Positions 44,900 to 52,537 are shown, numbered from the stretch's first letter. The stretch is DNA of 64,000 nucleotides from Clostridium tertium (GCF_017873245.1 NZ_JAGGJY010000015.1:34331-98330), one strand, 5' to 3'. The notes: a model not told the origin generated them from the letters alone. Made by a program: numbers and translations.

Positions 44900-45436
44900 T
44901 CTTATTTTATTATAAGGCTTTAGCCCCCCTATCCCCCCGTTACTCTTTCCAAGTCCCAAGTCCTTAGTTCCTATTCCCTAGTTCCAAGTTTCATTATTTT
45001 TATGTTTTATCATTTCAATTCTTTTTATTTTTGAGTGAATTTAGATTTGCACTGTACATATTATTTGTTATGACTTATCCTTGATTTTAAGTGGAATTAT
45101 TGAGCTTAGGATTTTCTGTACCTTCAACATCTCATAGTCTTTCATGCCTTGTTATCCTAGCTTGTATAGTTATGGAGCTATTATTTACTGATTTTTCTTT
45201 ATTGTTACAATCTTATTTAGAAAACATTCAATTTACCATCTCTTCGCAGTTTTTCATTCCTGTGGCTACATTTCTTCACATTTTCTAAAATCTCTGTTTT
45301 CTGATGTGTTATCGTTGCTTTTTAGATGTAGTTAGATTGATTGTAGTTACACTTTTTTCTCTTTATCCTATGTTCAAGATAAATTCCATCTTTACTTAGG
45401 CTTCTTCTATTCTTTCTACTCAATCTTATTTATTCT

Positions 45437-45488
45437 GAAAATATCGTCACTATCGTTACATCGACACTACTATTACAACGATATTTTC
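45437..45488. promoter_or_regulatory. Palindromic site D
   Basis: GAAAATATCGT (45437-45447) and ACGATATTTTC (45478-45488) are perfect arms 30 bases apart, with ATCG repeated three times in between. Related to sites A-C but not next to a promoter, so an origin-like role is possible. Confidence 0.5.
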
Positions 45489-45689
45489 TAGTAATTTATT
45501 ATTGTTATAAAAAAATCAGCTTATTATTATTATAATATCATCACAATAAATTTATTATTCTTAATTGTGATGATATTATATATTAATTCTTGCACTTCTT
45601 AATTATTAGACAACTTCTTAGATTTTTTAATTGTAAAACATTCACTAAATATTTATTTAAAATCTAGTGAATACTTAATAAAAATTTAT

Positions 45690-45827
45690 TTATAAAAACT
45701 TTCTTATGAAATCCTTAGACGCTCCGAACATAGCTGATGCCGTTCCTATAGCTTCTCCCTCTGATAAGCCAGAAGCTATAAGCTCTAAAACTACACTTAT
45801 TATCTTCAATATAAGTAAAAGATTCAA
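45690..45827 (-). CDS. Small hydrophobic protein, 45 aa
   Basis: TTG start at 45827 directly follows the TAG of the preceding gene (TAGTTG), with AAAGGAGGGG in proper place. The product (MNLLLILKIISVVLELIASG then LSEGEAIGTASAMFGASK) has a hydrophobic first half and a helical second half. Not recognised; position indicates coupled translation. Confidence 0.5.
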   Translation of the reverse strand: MNLLLILKIISVVLELIASGLSEGEAIGTASAMFGASKDFIRKFL

Positions 45828-46193
45828 CTATTTCCCCTCCTTTAAGTAAGTATAAATATATGAATAACTATCTCTTACTGGTATAAGCTTGATTACATAT
45901 TTACTTAACTCTAAATCAACATATAATAGAGTTTCTTTATCATAACCTGTACCATTACATAGATTAACTACATTATTAAAATTATCTATCAACTCGAATT
46001 GAATATAATTAAGTTCTTGTTGTAACTTTCTTAAATCTATTTCTCTTCTATTATTCAATTCAGTTATTAACTCTCTAGGATTCCATTGGTTAGATAGCCT
46101 TCCATCATAGAAGTCGAACCTCATTACTCCAAGAAGTTCTTTACTATCATAAGCAAAGGTCTTTACTTTACTTAATGTATTCATTTTCTCCAT
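45828..46193 (-). CDS. Cassette small protein, 121 aa, unknown function
   Basis: Not recognised. Soluble, with hydrophobic and aromatic residues spread regularly; begins MEKMNTLSKVKTFAYDSKEL. It follows the DUF960-type gene by 7 bases and is coupled to the 45-aa gene, so the three form an operon. Alternative starts at Met4 exist. Confidence 0.6.
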   Translation of the reverse strand: MEKMNTLSKVKTFAYDSKELLGVMRFDFYDGRLSNQWNPRELITELNNRREIDLRKLQQELNYIQFELIDNFNNVVNLCNGTGYDKETLLYVDLELSKYVIKLIPVRDSYSYIYTYLKEGK

Positions 46194-46200
46194 CTCCTAA

Positions 46201-46512
46201 TCAATACTCCCAAGGCAATAACATAGTACTTCCTTCAGATCCACTATCTATTACATACACCTTAATCTCATCATCTAGCTGAACATCTTCTAGCTCTATT
46301 TCATATGTGCATGAGTATTCAGGAACTTCTTGACTTTGCTTTATTACAATCTTATTTCCTTCTTTTCTTAGCTTGAAAACCTGTAAGTAATCCAGTTCAA
46401 CATTTCCTTCTTCTTTTAGCTTATCAATCATACTCCACATTATAAGTTGTAATCTTATATCTACTTCATCATTTACACCTCTAGTTACATATCTATTATC
46501 TTTCTTGAACAT
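46201..46512 (-). CDS. DUF960-type SCC-associated protein
   Basis: A 103-residue protein that fits the DUF960 pattern known from staphylococcal SCC elements: RYVTRGVNDEVDIRLQLIMW, then LDYLQVFKL, PEYSCTYEIEL and the final KVYVIDSGSEGSTMLLPWEY. The family is a regular passenger of SCC and related islands; its function is not established. Its presence is independent support for the SCC comparison. Confidence 0.75.
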   Translation of the reverse strand: MFKKDNRYVTRGVNDEVDIRLQLIMWSMIDKLKEEGNVELDYLQVFKLRKEGNKIVIKQSQEVPEYSCTYEIELEDVQLDDEIKVYVIDSGSEGSTMLLPWEY

Positions 46513-46562
46513 CTTTATTTCTCTCCTTATTATTAGTTTTTCATATTTATCTAAAAAGTAAA

Positions 46563-46596
46563 AAGGCTATACCTTATCAACTAAGATATAACCTCT
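46563..46596 (-). terminator. Hairpin after the 208-aa gene
   Basis: GGCTATACCTTA pairs with TAAGATATAACC (two G-U pairs), directly downstream of the stop at 46596. Confidence 0.6.
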
Positions 46597-47222
46597 TAAC
46601 AATCTATTTCAGAATATAAATATTTATTATATTCATCTTCATATATGGTTTCTGGAGCAAGTCCTAATAGCTCTTCAATATTACTTCCTCTAATTAAGTC
46701 ATCTATTACATCTTCTTTACTCGTTTGCTCTATCCAATATTCAACTAATGAATCTTTATCTATTAATGAATCAACATAAATCGCATCATCAAGCATATCA
46801 TCTAATAATTCTATTGCAATATCTTTTAGAGTAGCTGAACTTTTATAAATTATGCTATAATCATCAATCATTACATAGCCTTGTTCATCTAACTCATTAC
46901 ACCAATTGATAACATGACCTATTGATAATTCTTCTAATCCATTATCTTTTAGATTTTGGTACATAGAAATTATCCTGTCATCAACTTCATTTTCTCCAAT
47001 TTCTTTTGCTATCTTTACTGACATACTCCAATCATTTAGGAATTCCTCCTTTAACTCTTTATTACTTATACTGTTTATTAATTTTTCTACGCTACTTACT
47101 TCTTCTATTTTTATACTCTTGTATTTATCTAATACTTTCTTAATTTCTCTTATTATATACTGCTGAATTATTGAAGAAACTTCTTCATTAACTGTAATGA
47201 ACACATTATCTTTATTAAACAT
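46596..47222 (-). CDS. Cassette protein, 208 aa, DUF960-like N-terminus
   Basis: Not recognised as a named family. Starts MFNKDNVFITVNEEVSSIIQ, the same opening as the DUF960 protein at 46201 (MFKKDNRYVTRGVNDEV), then is strongly helical and acidic (DDMLDDAIYVDSLIDKDSLV). A copy with a 46-residue internal deletion and a changed end is at 29041-29529. Intact length makes this the likely functional copy. Ribosome site is upstream; separate terminator on each side. Confidence 0.65.
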   Translation of the reverse strand: MFNKDNVFITVNEEVSSIIQQYIIREIKKVLDKYKSIKIEEVSSVEKLINSISNKELKEEFLNDWSMSVKIAKEIGENEVDDRIISMYQNLKDNGLEELSIGHVINWCNELDEQGYVMIDDYSIIYKSSATLKDIAIELLDDMLDDAIYVDSLIDKDSLVEYWIEQTSKEDVIDDLIRGSNIEELLGLAPETIYEDEYNKYLYSEIDC

Positions 47223-47257
47223 TTATACTACCTCTTTCTATACTTTTATTTAAATGC

Positions 47258-47298
47258 AAAAAGTCTTAATCACTATCTTTATAGTAATTAAGACTTTT
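47258..47298 (-). terminator. Hairpin after the 101-aa paralog
   Basis: AAAAAGTCTTAAT/ATTAAGACTTTT, identical in design to that at 29565. Confidence 0.75.
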
Positions 47299-47602
47299 AG
47301 ATTTTACTTATTTCTTGTTTTAACATTTCAATGAATCCCTCTGAAAATACTTTTCTGTTTATTGATTCTTTTATTAACTCTATTAGTTCTAATTCTGTTA
47401 CATCAAGACTTCTTGGAATGTATGTTTCATCACCTCTTCTAGTTGCCTTGTAGACACAGAACCTTACTTCGTCTCTCTTTAGTTCTTTGATGTAGATTTT
47501 CTCTATTGAGTATGTGTACTCTCCTTCTCCAACTTTTCCTTGGCTTATTATCTTGCAGTACTTAGTTTCCTTGATTATCTTTTCTTCACTCTTCTTACTC
47601 AT
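47297..47602 (-). CDS. Cassette small protein, 101 aa, second copy
   Basis: Near-identical to 29604-29909 (about three substitutions). Here an ATG at 47620 lies six codons upstream, but GAGGAGAG is best placed for ATG 47602, giving the same 101 residues as the other copy. Function unknown. Confidence 0.7.
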   Translation of the reverse strand: MSKKSEEKIIKETKYCKIISQGKVGEGEYTYSIEKIYIKELKRDEVRFCVYKATRRGDETYIPRSLDVTELELIELIKESINRKVFSEGFIEMLKQEISKI

Positions 47603-47621
47603 GTTATTTACTCTCCTCATC

Positions 47622-47960
47622 TTATTTTAGTAGGAACTTAGAAAGTTCTTCTGTTGTTACTACTACTATTGCAAAATCACTAGAAAGCAAGTATAAGCTT
47701 GAAGTATAATTTTCTCCATTCATAACCTCAATTACATCAGTATATTCTGACACTAAACCTTGTAACTTATCTTGTTTCAGTATTTCGATATCTACGATAT
47801 TTTCTGCTATAAATACATATCCACCTAAGTCAGATTCTATATCTCTATTCCCTCCATAGTTTTCATTTAGTATATATATTGTTGCTTTCATACTTTCAAT
47901 TACTTCTGATGGTATATTGTTTACTTCTAGTAGTTGATTTTCTTTATAAACCTTTTTCAC
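47622..47960 (-). CDS. Cassette small protein, 112 aa, second copy
   Basis: Paralog of 29930-30268 with a conserved C-terminal part (GGYVFIAENIVDIEILKQDK and YTSSLYLLSSDFAIVVVTTE) and a diverged N-terminal part. Function unknown. It is separated from the 101-aa gene by only a few bases. Confidence 0.7.
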   Translation of the reverse strand: MKKVYKENQLLEVNNIPSEVIESMKATIYILNENYGGNRDIESDLGGYVFIAENIVDIEILKQDKLQGLVSEYTDVIEVMNGENYTSSLYLLSSDFAIVVVTTEELSKFLLK

Positions 47961-47984
47961 TCTATATTCTCCCTTCTAAATATA

Positions 47985-48024
47985 AAAACTCTTACCTGTA
48001 TATATAAATACAAGTAAGAGTTTT
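47985..48024 (-). terminator. Hairpin between the 104-aa and 112-aa genes
   Basis: AAAACTCTTACCTGTA pairs with TACAAGTAAGAGTTTT; on the minus strand it follows the 104-aa gene and precedes the 112-aa gene. Confidence 0.65.
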
Positions 48025-48025
48025 C

Positions 48026-48340
48026 CTAAATTAAACTTTTATAAAATTCTATTGTTGGCTTATCATTATTTATTAATAGATTTAACTTTTCATATGTTAA
48101 ATCATAGAAGTTATTATCTTTAGCATATTTAATTACTTCCTCATAAGATAATTCAAAAATATTATCTGTTATACTATAGTAGAAATCATCATTCATTACA
48201 CCAAAGAAATACTTAACTGCATCTTCATAAGTCATTCTTGGTATATCTTCTAAATCACAATTCTCATCCGTATAACAACCATTTCTATCATTCCATTGAA
48301 GAAATTCTATAATTTTTATACGTTGATTTTCTATATACAA
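48026..48340 (-). CDS. Cassette small protein, 104 aa, unknown function
   Basis: Not recognised. Acidic protein (MYIENQRIKIIEFLQWNDRN), helical, rich in Asp, Tyr and Phe. No ribosome site conflict; GGGGATGGG precedes the start. It is the first gene of the left-going small-gene block. Confidence 0.6.
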   Translation of the reverse strand: MYIENQRIKIIEFLQWNDRNGCYTDENCDLEDIPRMTYEDAVKYFFGVMNDDFYYSITDNIFELSYEEVIKYAKDNNFYDLTYEKLNLLINNDKPTIEFYKSLI

Positions 48341-48377
48341 TTTCCCATCCCCTTAAATATATTACTATAAATCAATA

Positions 48378-48393
48378 TTATAATATATATTTA
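48378..48393 (-). promoter_or_regulatory. Shared AT-rich promoter-like motif
   Basis: Same TTATAATATATATTTA as at 30342, 38 bases before the 104-aa gene. Confidence 0.35.
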
Positions 48394-48406
48394 TATTTTT
48401 TATAAG

Positions 48407-49651
48407 TTACTTTGAAGTTATTGCAACTTCTTGCAATTCATTGTTTTCATTATCAACTATTTCACTTATCTTTTTCCCCATTATTTCTATTAAACCAACT
48501 ACTAAGGCATTTCCCATGCAAAAATATCTAAATTTCTCTGTCATTCCAGTATTAGTCCAATCATCATCAAATCCATTAAGTCGCTCACATTCAATAGGTG
48601 TAAGTACCCTTAATCTTTTTGTTATTGGATCTTCTATTACATGTGTACTTCTATTTCTACTTGACTCACTAGTTAACATAGTTCTAGCAGGTAAATCTAA
48701 TGAATCTGGAAATGCAACAGCTCCCTCTCTATACACATACTCATGTCCAGTACTACTTTTCCTAGGTTCTGCTTTAGCGCCTTTCATATAGTTCCACTTT
48801 TCTAAATCATTTCCTATATAAAAATGTTCATCTACATTTTCTTCTAATATATCTCTTAACTTAGTCGCTTGAGTCACCTTAGGCTTTATTTTAAATGATA
48901 CTACTTCATTATTATTTAAAATTCCAGCTTCATAGAAATCAAATGAAAAATTATCTGATATCTCAAGTATGTCTTTCTCTAATAAACAATTCGTTTTCTT
49001 TACAATTTCCTCAATTTTAAATTCTTTATTAAAAAAACCTTCATTAATTAAATAGTCATCTATTCCAAAATCAGATATTTTTTTTGTTACATTATTATAA
49101 AGTTTTGTTGTTTTACTATAAGCAAATATAAACACTCTTCTTCTTCTTTGAGAGAACCCATAATCTGCAGCATTAATTACTCGCCACTCAACATTATATC
49201 CTAACTCCTTTAAACAAGTTAACATTATTCCAAAATCTCTTCCTCTTTGCTTAGCTGGTGACTTAAGTAATCTATCAACATTTTCTAATAAAATAAATGG
49301 TGGTCTTTTCCTTTTAATCATCTTTTGAATTTCCCACCATAATACACCTTTCTTTCCTTGTATTCCTTTTGCTAAAGTAGAAGCAACTGAGTAATCCTGG
49401 CAAGGGAATCCACCAACCAATAATGTATGATTGGGAATAGGATAGTTTTCTTCATCATCATTTACTTTTGCAATATCGATATTTAATGTCGTAGTCTCTG
49501 GAAAATGAGATGTATAACATTCATATGCATATTGCCTACTTTTATTAGGTTCCCATTGGTTAGCCCATATAACCTGCCATTCACCAGCCTTACTCAATCC
49601 TAAATGGAATCCCCCAACTCCAGCAAATAATTCACATACTGTTTTATTCAT
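48407..49651 (-). CDS. DNA (cytosine-5) methyltransferase
   Basis: A 414-residue m5C methylase. Motif I is ELFAGVGGFHLG at residues 7-18, the catalytic Cys84 is in GGFPCQDYS, ILLENVDRL is motif VI, QRRRRVF is motif VIII and the final FCMGNALVVGLI is motif X. The variable target region lies about residues 190-320. The methylase pairs with the BglII-like endonuclease on the other strand (Type II restriction-modification). Its promoter region 49652-49795 is shared with that gene. Confidence 0.95.
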   Translation of the reverse strand: MNKTVCELFAGVGGFHLGLSKAGEWQVIWANQWEPNKSRQYAYECYTSHFPETTTLNIDIAKVNDDEENYPIPNHTLLVGGFPCQDYSVASTLAKGIQGKKGVLWWEIQKMIKRKRPPFILLENVDRLLKSPAKQRGRDFGIMLTCLKELGYNVEWRVINAADYGFSQRRRRVFIFAYSKTTKLYNNVTKKISDFGIDDYLINEGFFNKEFKIEEIVKKTNCLLEKDILEISDNFSFDFYEAGILNNNEVVSFKIKPKVTQATKLRDILEENVDEHFYIGNDLEKWNYMKGAKAEPRKSSTGHEYVYREGAVAFPDSLDLPARTMLTSESSRNRSTHVIEDPITKRLRVLTPIECERLNGFDDDWTNTGMTEKFRYFCMGNALVVGLIEIMGKKISEIVDNENNELQEVAITSK

Positions 49652-49795
49652 CTACATCTCTCTCTTTCTATTGCTATTTATCTTTTCGAATTATTCCCTT
49701 AATAACTTTCTATATACATTGATTAAATAATTATGATTATATTATAATTTAATTACTGGAAAAGATCAACTTTTTTTTACTAGGAGGATTAAATT

Positions 49796-50404
49796 ATGCG
49801 TTATAGAATATTTTCATTTAGAAATGCCCAAACGATTTTTGAAAATGATCAACAATTTTCTCATTTATGGGAAGAAGTTAAGGACACGTTAAACTCCATA
49901 TCTGACCAAGATATTATAGAATCATATAATGATAACAATAGAAAATCTAAGAAAAGCATCTCTGATGATATAAATAGACTTATTGATCAAAGATTAGTTC
50001 AACTGAACTGGAATCGCCAAAGTGCTATTTTTAATGACTCTATATATAGACCCCAAGGTAGAAATCACTGGTGGACATTAGATTTTGCTAAAGAGTCTAT
50101 AGCCATAGAAGTTGCTTTTAATCATGGTGAAGCTACTGCTTGGAATCTAATTAAACCTGTATTATCAAGCGAGCTAAATCATGTAGAGAAAGCAATTCAG
50201 ACTCATGCAGGAATCATAATAACTGCGACAGATTCAATGAAAACAGCTGGTAATTTTGATAATTCATGTGGCTCATATGAAAAGTTTTTACAGTATTTAG
50301 ATCCATTTAGAAATATACTAACAGTTCCTATGATTATAATAGGGTTAGAGGCTCCAGAAACATTTAAAATAAATTCTACTAGTAAAACTGTTGAGTATAT
50401 TTAG
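49796..50404 (+). CDS. Type II restriction endonuclease, BglII/BstYI-like
   Basis: A 202-residue protein with the PD-(D/E)XK-type core: Asp96 in TLDFAKESIAIEV and Glu105 followed by AFNH, matching the spacing in BglII-type enzymes, whose third catalytic residue is Gln or similar. Divergent from the m5C methylase, the normal gene arrangement of a Type II system. Classification by motif; recognition site unknown. GGAGG start is strong (TAGGAGGATTAA). Confidence 0.7.
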   Translation: MRYRIFSFRNAQTIFENDQQFSHLWEEVKDTLNSISDQDIIESYNDNNRKSKKSISDDINRLIDQRLVQLNWNRQSAIFNDSIYRPQGRNHWWTLDFAKESIAIEVAFNHGEATAWNLIKPVLSSELNHVEKAIQTHAGIIITATDSMKTAGNFDNSCGSYEKFLQYLDPFRNILTVPMIIIGLEAPETFKINSTSKTVEYI

Positions 50405-50420
50405 ATACTAAAACAAAACA

Positions 50421-50446
50421 GGCTATACTTATTTTAAGTATAGCTT
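50421..50446. terminator. Bidirectional terminator
   Basis: GGCTATACTT/AAGTATAGCT stem between the convergent endonuclease and HNH genes. Confidence 0.85.
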
Positions 50447-51119
50447 ATTTTTTATATTGATTTTTTTCGACTAATTCAGTAAATGTTAATTTATATCCAT
50501 GAATCCTTCTATGACAATTAGCACAAAGAATTTTTAAATCAGATAATTTTGTAGTATGATTTTCTTCCATTTCTGCTACCTTAACTTTTTCATGATGTAT
50601 ATCTAAAACTACTTCATCATTCTCCCCACATATTTCACAAGCAGCTTGTCCTAACTGTTTTCTTGCAATATCTAGCTTTATCTGTCTAATACTAGAATTT
50701 CTTTTCTTACTCTCTATTAGCTTTGTAAATTTCTGACCTTCAATAAAATCTTGTTCATTTTCTATTTCTATAAAATTATCTATGTTTTTTATTTCTATCT
50801 TATTATCTATTTCATCTTTTTTTATAATTTTATCTTTATTACTACGCTTTACATCTATATTTCCGCTATACGCCTCTGAAATAGTTATATATGAATGATT
50901 ATTTTGATTAGCTATTCTTATTTTATTAGGTAATTCTATCTGATTTTCTAATATATAAAACTTATATTTTCCCTCATTAGAAAAACCAAATAATTTATAT
51001 CTTTCTTCAATATATCCTTTGATTCTAAGTGTTATTTCTTCATTTTCTATTATTTTTATAGAATCAATATTTTGTGGATAAATTTCTACTGTACCCTTTA
51101 GAGTATATATATTTTTCAT
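50445..51119 (-). CDS. HNH endonuclease
   Basis: A 224-residue protein with a C-terminal HNH nuclease: CEICG (Cys161, Cys164), DIHHEK (His175-176), and CANCHRRIHG (Cys199, Cys202, His203, His207). The N-terminal 130 residues are beta-rich and may recognise DNA or bind the partner. The ATG directly follows the TGA of the upstream gene, so the two are translated together and probably form one restriction or defence system. Confidence 0.8.
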   Translation of the reverse strand: MKNIYTLKGTVEIYPQNIDSIKIIENEEITLRIKGYIEERYKLFGFSNEGKYKFYILENQIELPNKIRIANQNNHSYITISEAYSGNIDVKRSNKDKIIKKDEIDNKIEIKNIDNFIEIENEQDFIEGQKFTKLIESKKRNSSIRQIKLDIARKQLGQAACEICGENDEVVLDIHHEKVKVAEMEENHTTKLSDLKILCANCHRRIHGYKLTFTELVEKNQYKK

Positions 51120-51995
51120 TCACCCATATTTTTCTCTAAATGTATAGTATAATGATTTTTTATACGGATAATTACCGTTTATTGGGTGAGCGTGGATTCT
51201 ATATTTATATATTAAATCTATTGTTCCAGAAGCAGGTATTGTTATTATTTCATGTTCATAAAAATTAGTATGTGATTTAGCCTTAACTACTTTATCATTA
51301 TTATCTAATACTATATTCTTATTTATAATCATTTCACAACTCAACTTTTGCTTATTATTTTTTACCCATTCATTCCATAAATATGGTGCATATATACTAT
51401 TTTTATAACCTTTTACTAAGTCTTCAATCCACCTTCTATCTATTTCTTTAATATCTAATATAGTAAAAACAGCTTTGTAATTTTTTATTTTTTTTCCATT
51501 TACTTTATTAACTACTTCAACTAATTTGTTATTTTCAACTAATCTATCGTCACCCGGAACTAGTAATCCCCTAAACTTTACATCTCTTCCCTTTTCACTT
51601 GTGAATATAAAAAATGGTGGTATTCTATCCCTATTATTTTCATTAAGATAACTAAATACATTTTTTAATATAAGATTTCCCTTTTTAGGAGTATCAAGCA
51701 TATTGGTCTCATTGTTTAAGTTATCACCATAATAATAAACACGTTTATTATCCCAATCTATGTTATTAATCCAATTTTTATTTTTATTAGTTGAGTATAA
51801 TACAACATAATTTAAATTAAATGGATTTATACTTCCCCTTTTTCTAAAACCGCCTGAATTTTCACACATCATTAATTTACTTAATACTTCATCAGACATA
51901 TTACCATTATTCCCACTTTTATATACTGCATCAACAATTAAATTAGATTGAGATAATTCTTCAAATTCAATTGTTTTTTCAATTTTAATATTCAT
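51120..51995 (-). CDS. Possible modified-DNA-recognition protein of an HNH system
   Basis: About 291 residues from ATG 51995 (GAGAGG upstream; the frame opens at 52031). Features include KRVYYYGDNL, LDTPKKGNLIL, RIPPFFIFTSEKG and RGLLVPGDDRL, which resemble N-terminal recognition domains found in modification-dependent restriction enzymes of the AspBHI/ScoMcrA kind. This is a weak resemblance by eye. Coupled to the HNH gene and next to the attachment site, which suggests a two-gene Type IV-like restriction system. Confidence 0.45.
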   Translation of the reverse strand: MNIKIEKTIEFEELSQSNLIVDAVYKSGNNGNMSDEVLSKLMMCENSGGFRKRGSINPFNLNYVVLYSTNKNKNWINNIDWDNKRVYYYGDNLNNETNMLDTPKKGNLILKNVFSYLNENNRDRIPPFFIFTSEKGRDVKFRGLLVPGDDRLVENNKLVEVVNKVNGKKIKNYKAVFTILDIKEIDRRWIEDLVKGYKNSIYAPYLWNEWVKNNKQKLSCEMIINKNIVLDNNDKVVKAKSHTNFYEHEIITIPASGTIDLIYKYRIHAHPINGNYPYKKSLYYTFREKYG

Positions 51996-52043
51996 ATTAA
52001 TATAACCTCTCTTAATCTCTAATAAAATCATATTTACAATTTC

Positions 52044-52075
52044 AGTAAAAACCTCACTTATTTATGGTACGGTTC
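52044..52075. repeat. Cassette attachment site at the rlmH 3' end (right end of island)
   Basis: Contains the 28-bp direct repeat 52048-52075; the extended 32-base identity with 34530-34561 has a single mismatch. Its rlmH side encodes the last codons and stop. The arm CCTCACTTA of the attP-like palindrome is on the cassette side. Confidence 0.85.
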
Positions 52076-52537
52076 ATTCTTCATTATCCTAAATGCTCTA
52101 TAAATTTGCTCCAACAACATAACCCTAAATAATTGATGAGGAAACGTCATCTTAGAGAAGCAAAGCTTATAATTTGCTCTTTTTATAACGCTTTGTGATA
52201 GCCCTAAACTTCCTCCTATTATAAAAGCAATATTAGAGTTACCCATAACTCCACAACTTTCTATGTAGTTTGCAAATTGCTCTGAAGTTAAATTTTCTCC
52301 CTTTAAATCCATTGCAATTACAAACATATTATCTTTTATTTTGGATAATATAAGTTCTCCTTCTTTATCTTTTATTTGTAACTCTTCTTTCTCAGATGCA
52401 TTATCTGGAGTTTTTTCATCTTGAAGTTCTATTATATCTAATTTACAGTATCTACTTAGTCTTTTTGAATATTCATCAATAGCTTGCTTTAGATATTTTT
52501 CTTTTAATTTACCTACTGAAATTATCGTTATATTCAT
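52058..52537 (-). CDS. rlmH: 23S rRNA (pseudouridine1915-N3)-methyltransferase RlmH
   Basis: SPOUT-class methyltransferase of the normal 159 residues that methylates pseudouridine 1915 of 23S rRNA in helix 69. Motifs: ITIISVGKLKEKYLK at the start, FVIAMDLKGE, FIIGGSLGLS and the knot end MTFPHQLFRVMLLEQIYRA, then NEPYHK. The final residues EPYHK correspond to the EAYHK of staphylococcal RlmH, the SCC insertion point. It is uninterrupted although the island abuts it. Confidence 0.98.
   Translation of the reverse strand: MNITIISVGKLKEKYLKQAIDEYSKRLSRYCKLDIIELQDEKTPDNASEKEELQIKDKEGELILSKIKDNMFVIAMDLKGENLTSEQFANYIESCGVMGNSNIAFIIGGSLGLSQSVIKRANYKLCFSKMTFPHQLFRVMLLEQIYRAFRIMKNEPYHK

Larger units (their letters stand above)
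44310..45689. other. 1.38-kb non-coding, strand-asymmetric region (origin or RNA candidate)
   Basis: The plus strand is strongly T-rich over about 44450-45430. It contains a perfect dyad ATTGAAATAGATT/AATCTATTTCAAT (44868-44899), a C-rich patch (GCCCCCCTATCCCCCC near 44930) followed by irregular copies of TTCCAAGT (44947-44990), a diverged 44-bp direct repeat (44534-44577 and 45285-45329) and palindrome D. No gene with a ribosome site is found. In the element's minus-strand run it lies upstream of the regulator. Confidence 0.5.
34562..52047. mobile_element. SCC-like genomic island inserted at rlmH
   Basis: A 17.5-kb cassette bounded by the 28-bp direct repeats, the right one forming the 3' end of rlmH. 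Its contents mirror staphylococcal chromosomal cassettes: CcrC-type large serine recombinase next to one end, a replicative primase-helicase upstream of it, DUF960-type small proteins and restriction systems as cargo. Everything from the recombinase to the regulator genes is on the minus strand. Established for SCC elements: they insert at the rlmH 3' end and re-create its stop. That the clostridial cassette moves the same way is inference. Confidence 0.8.

Noticed and set aside
44927..44992. CCAAGT units as a small CRISPR
   Set aside because: Units are irregular in length and sequence and touch one another without spacers.
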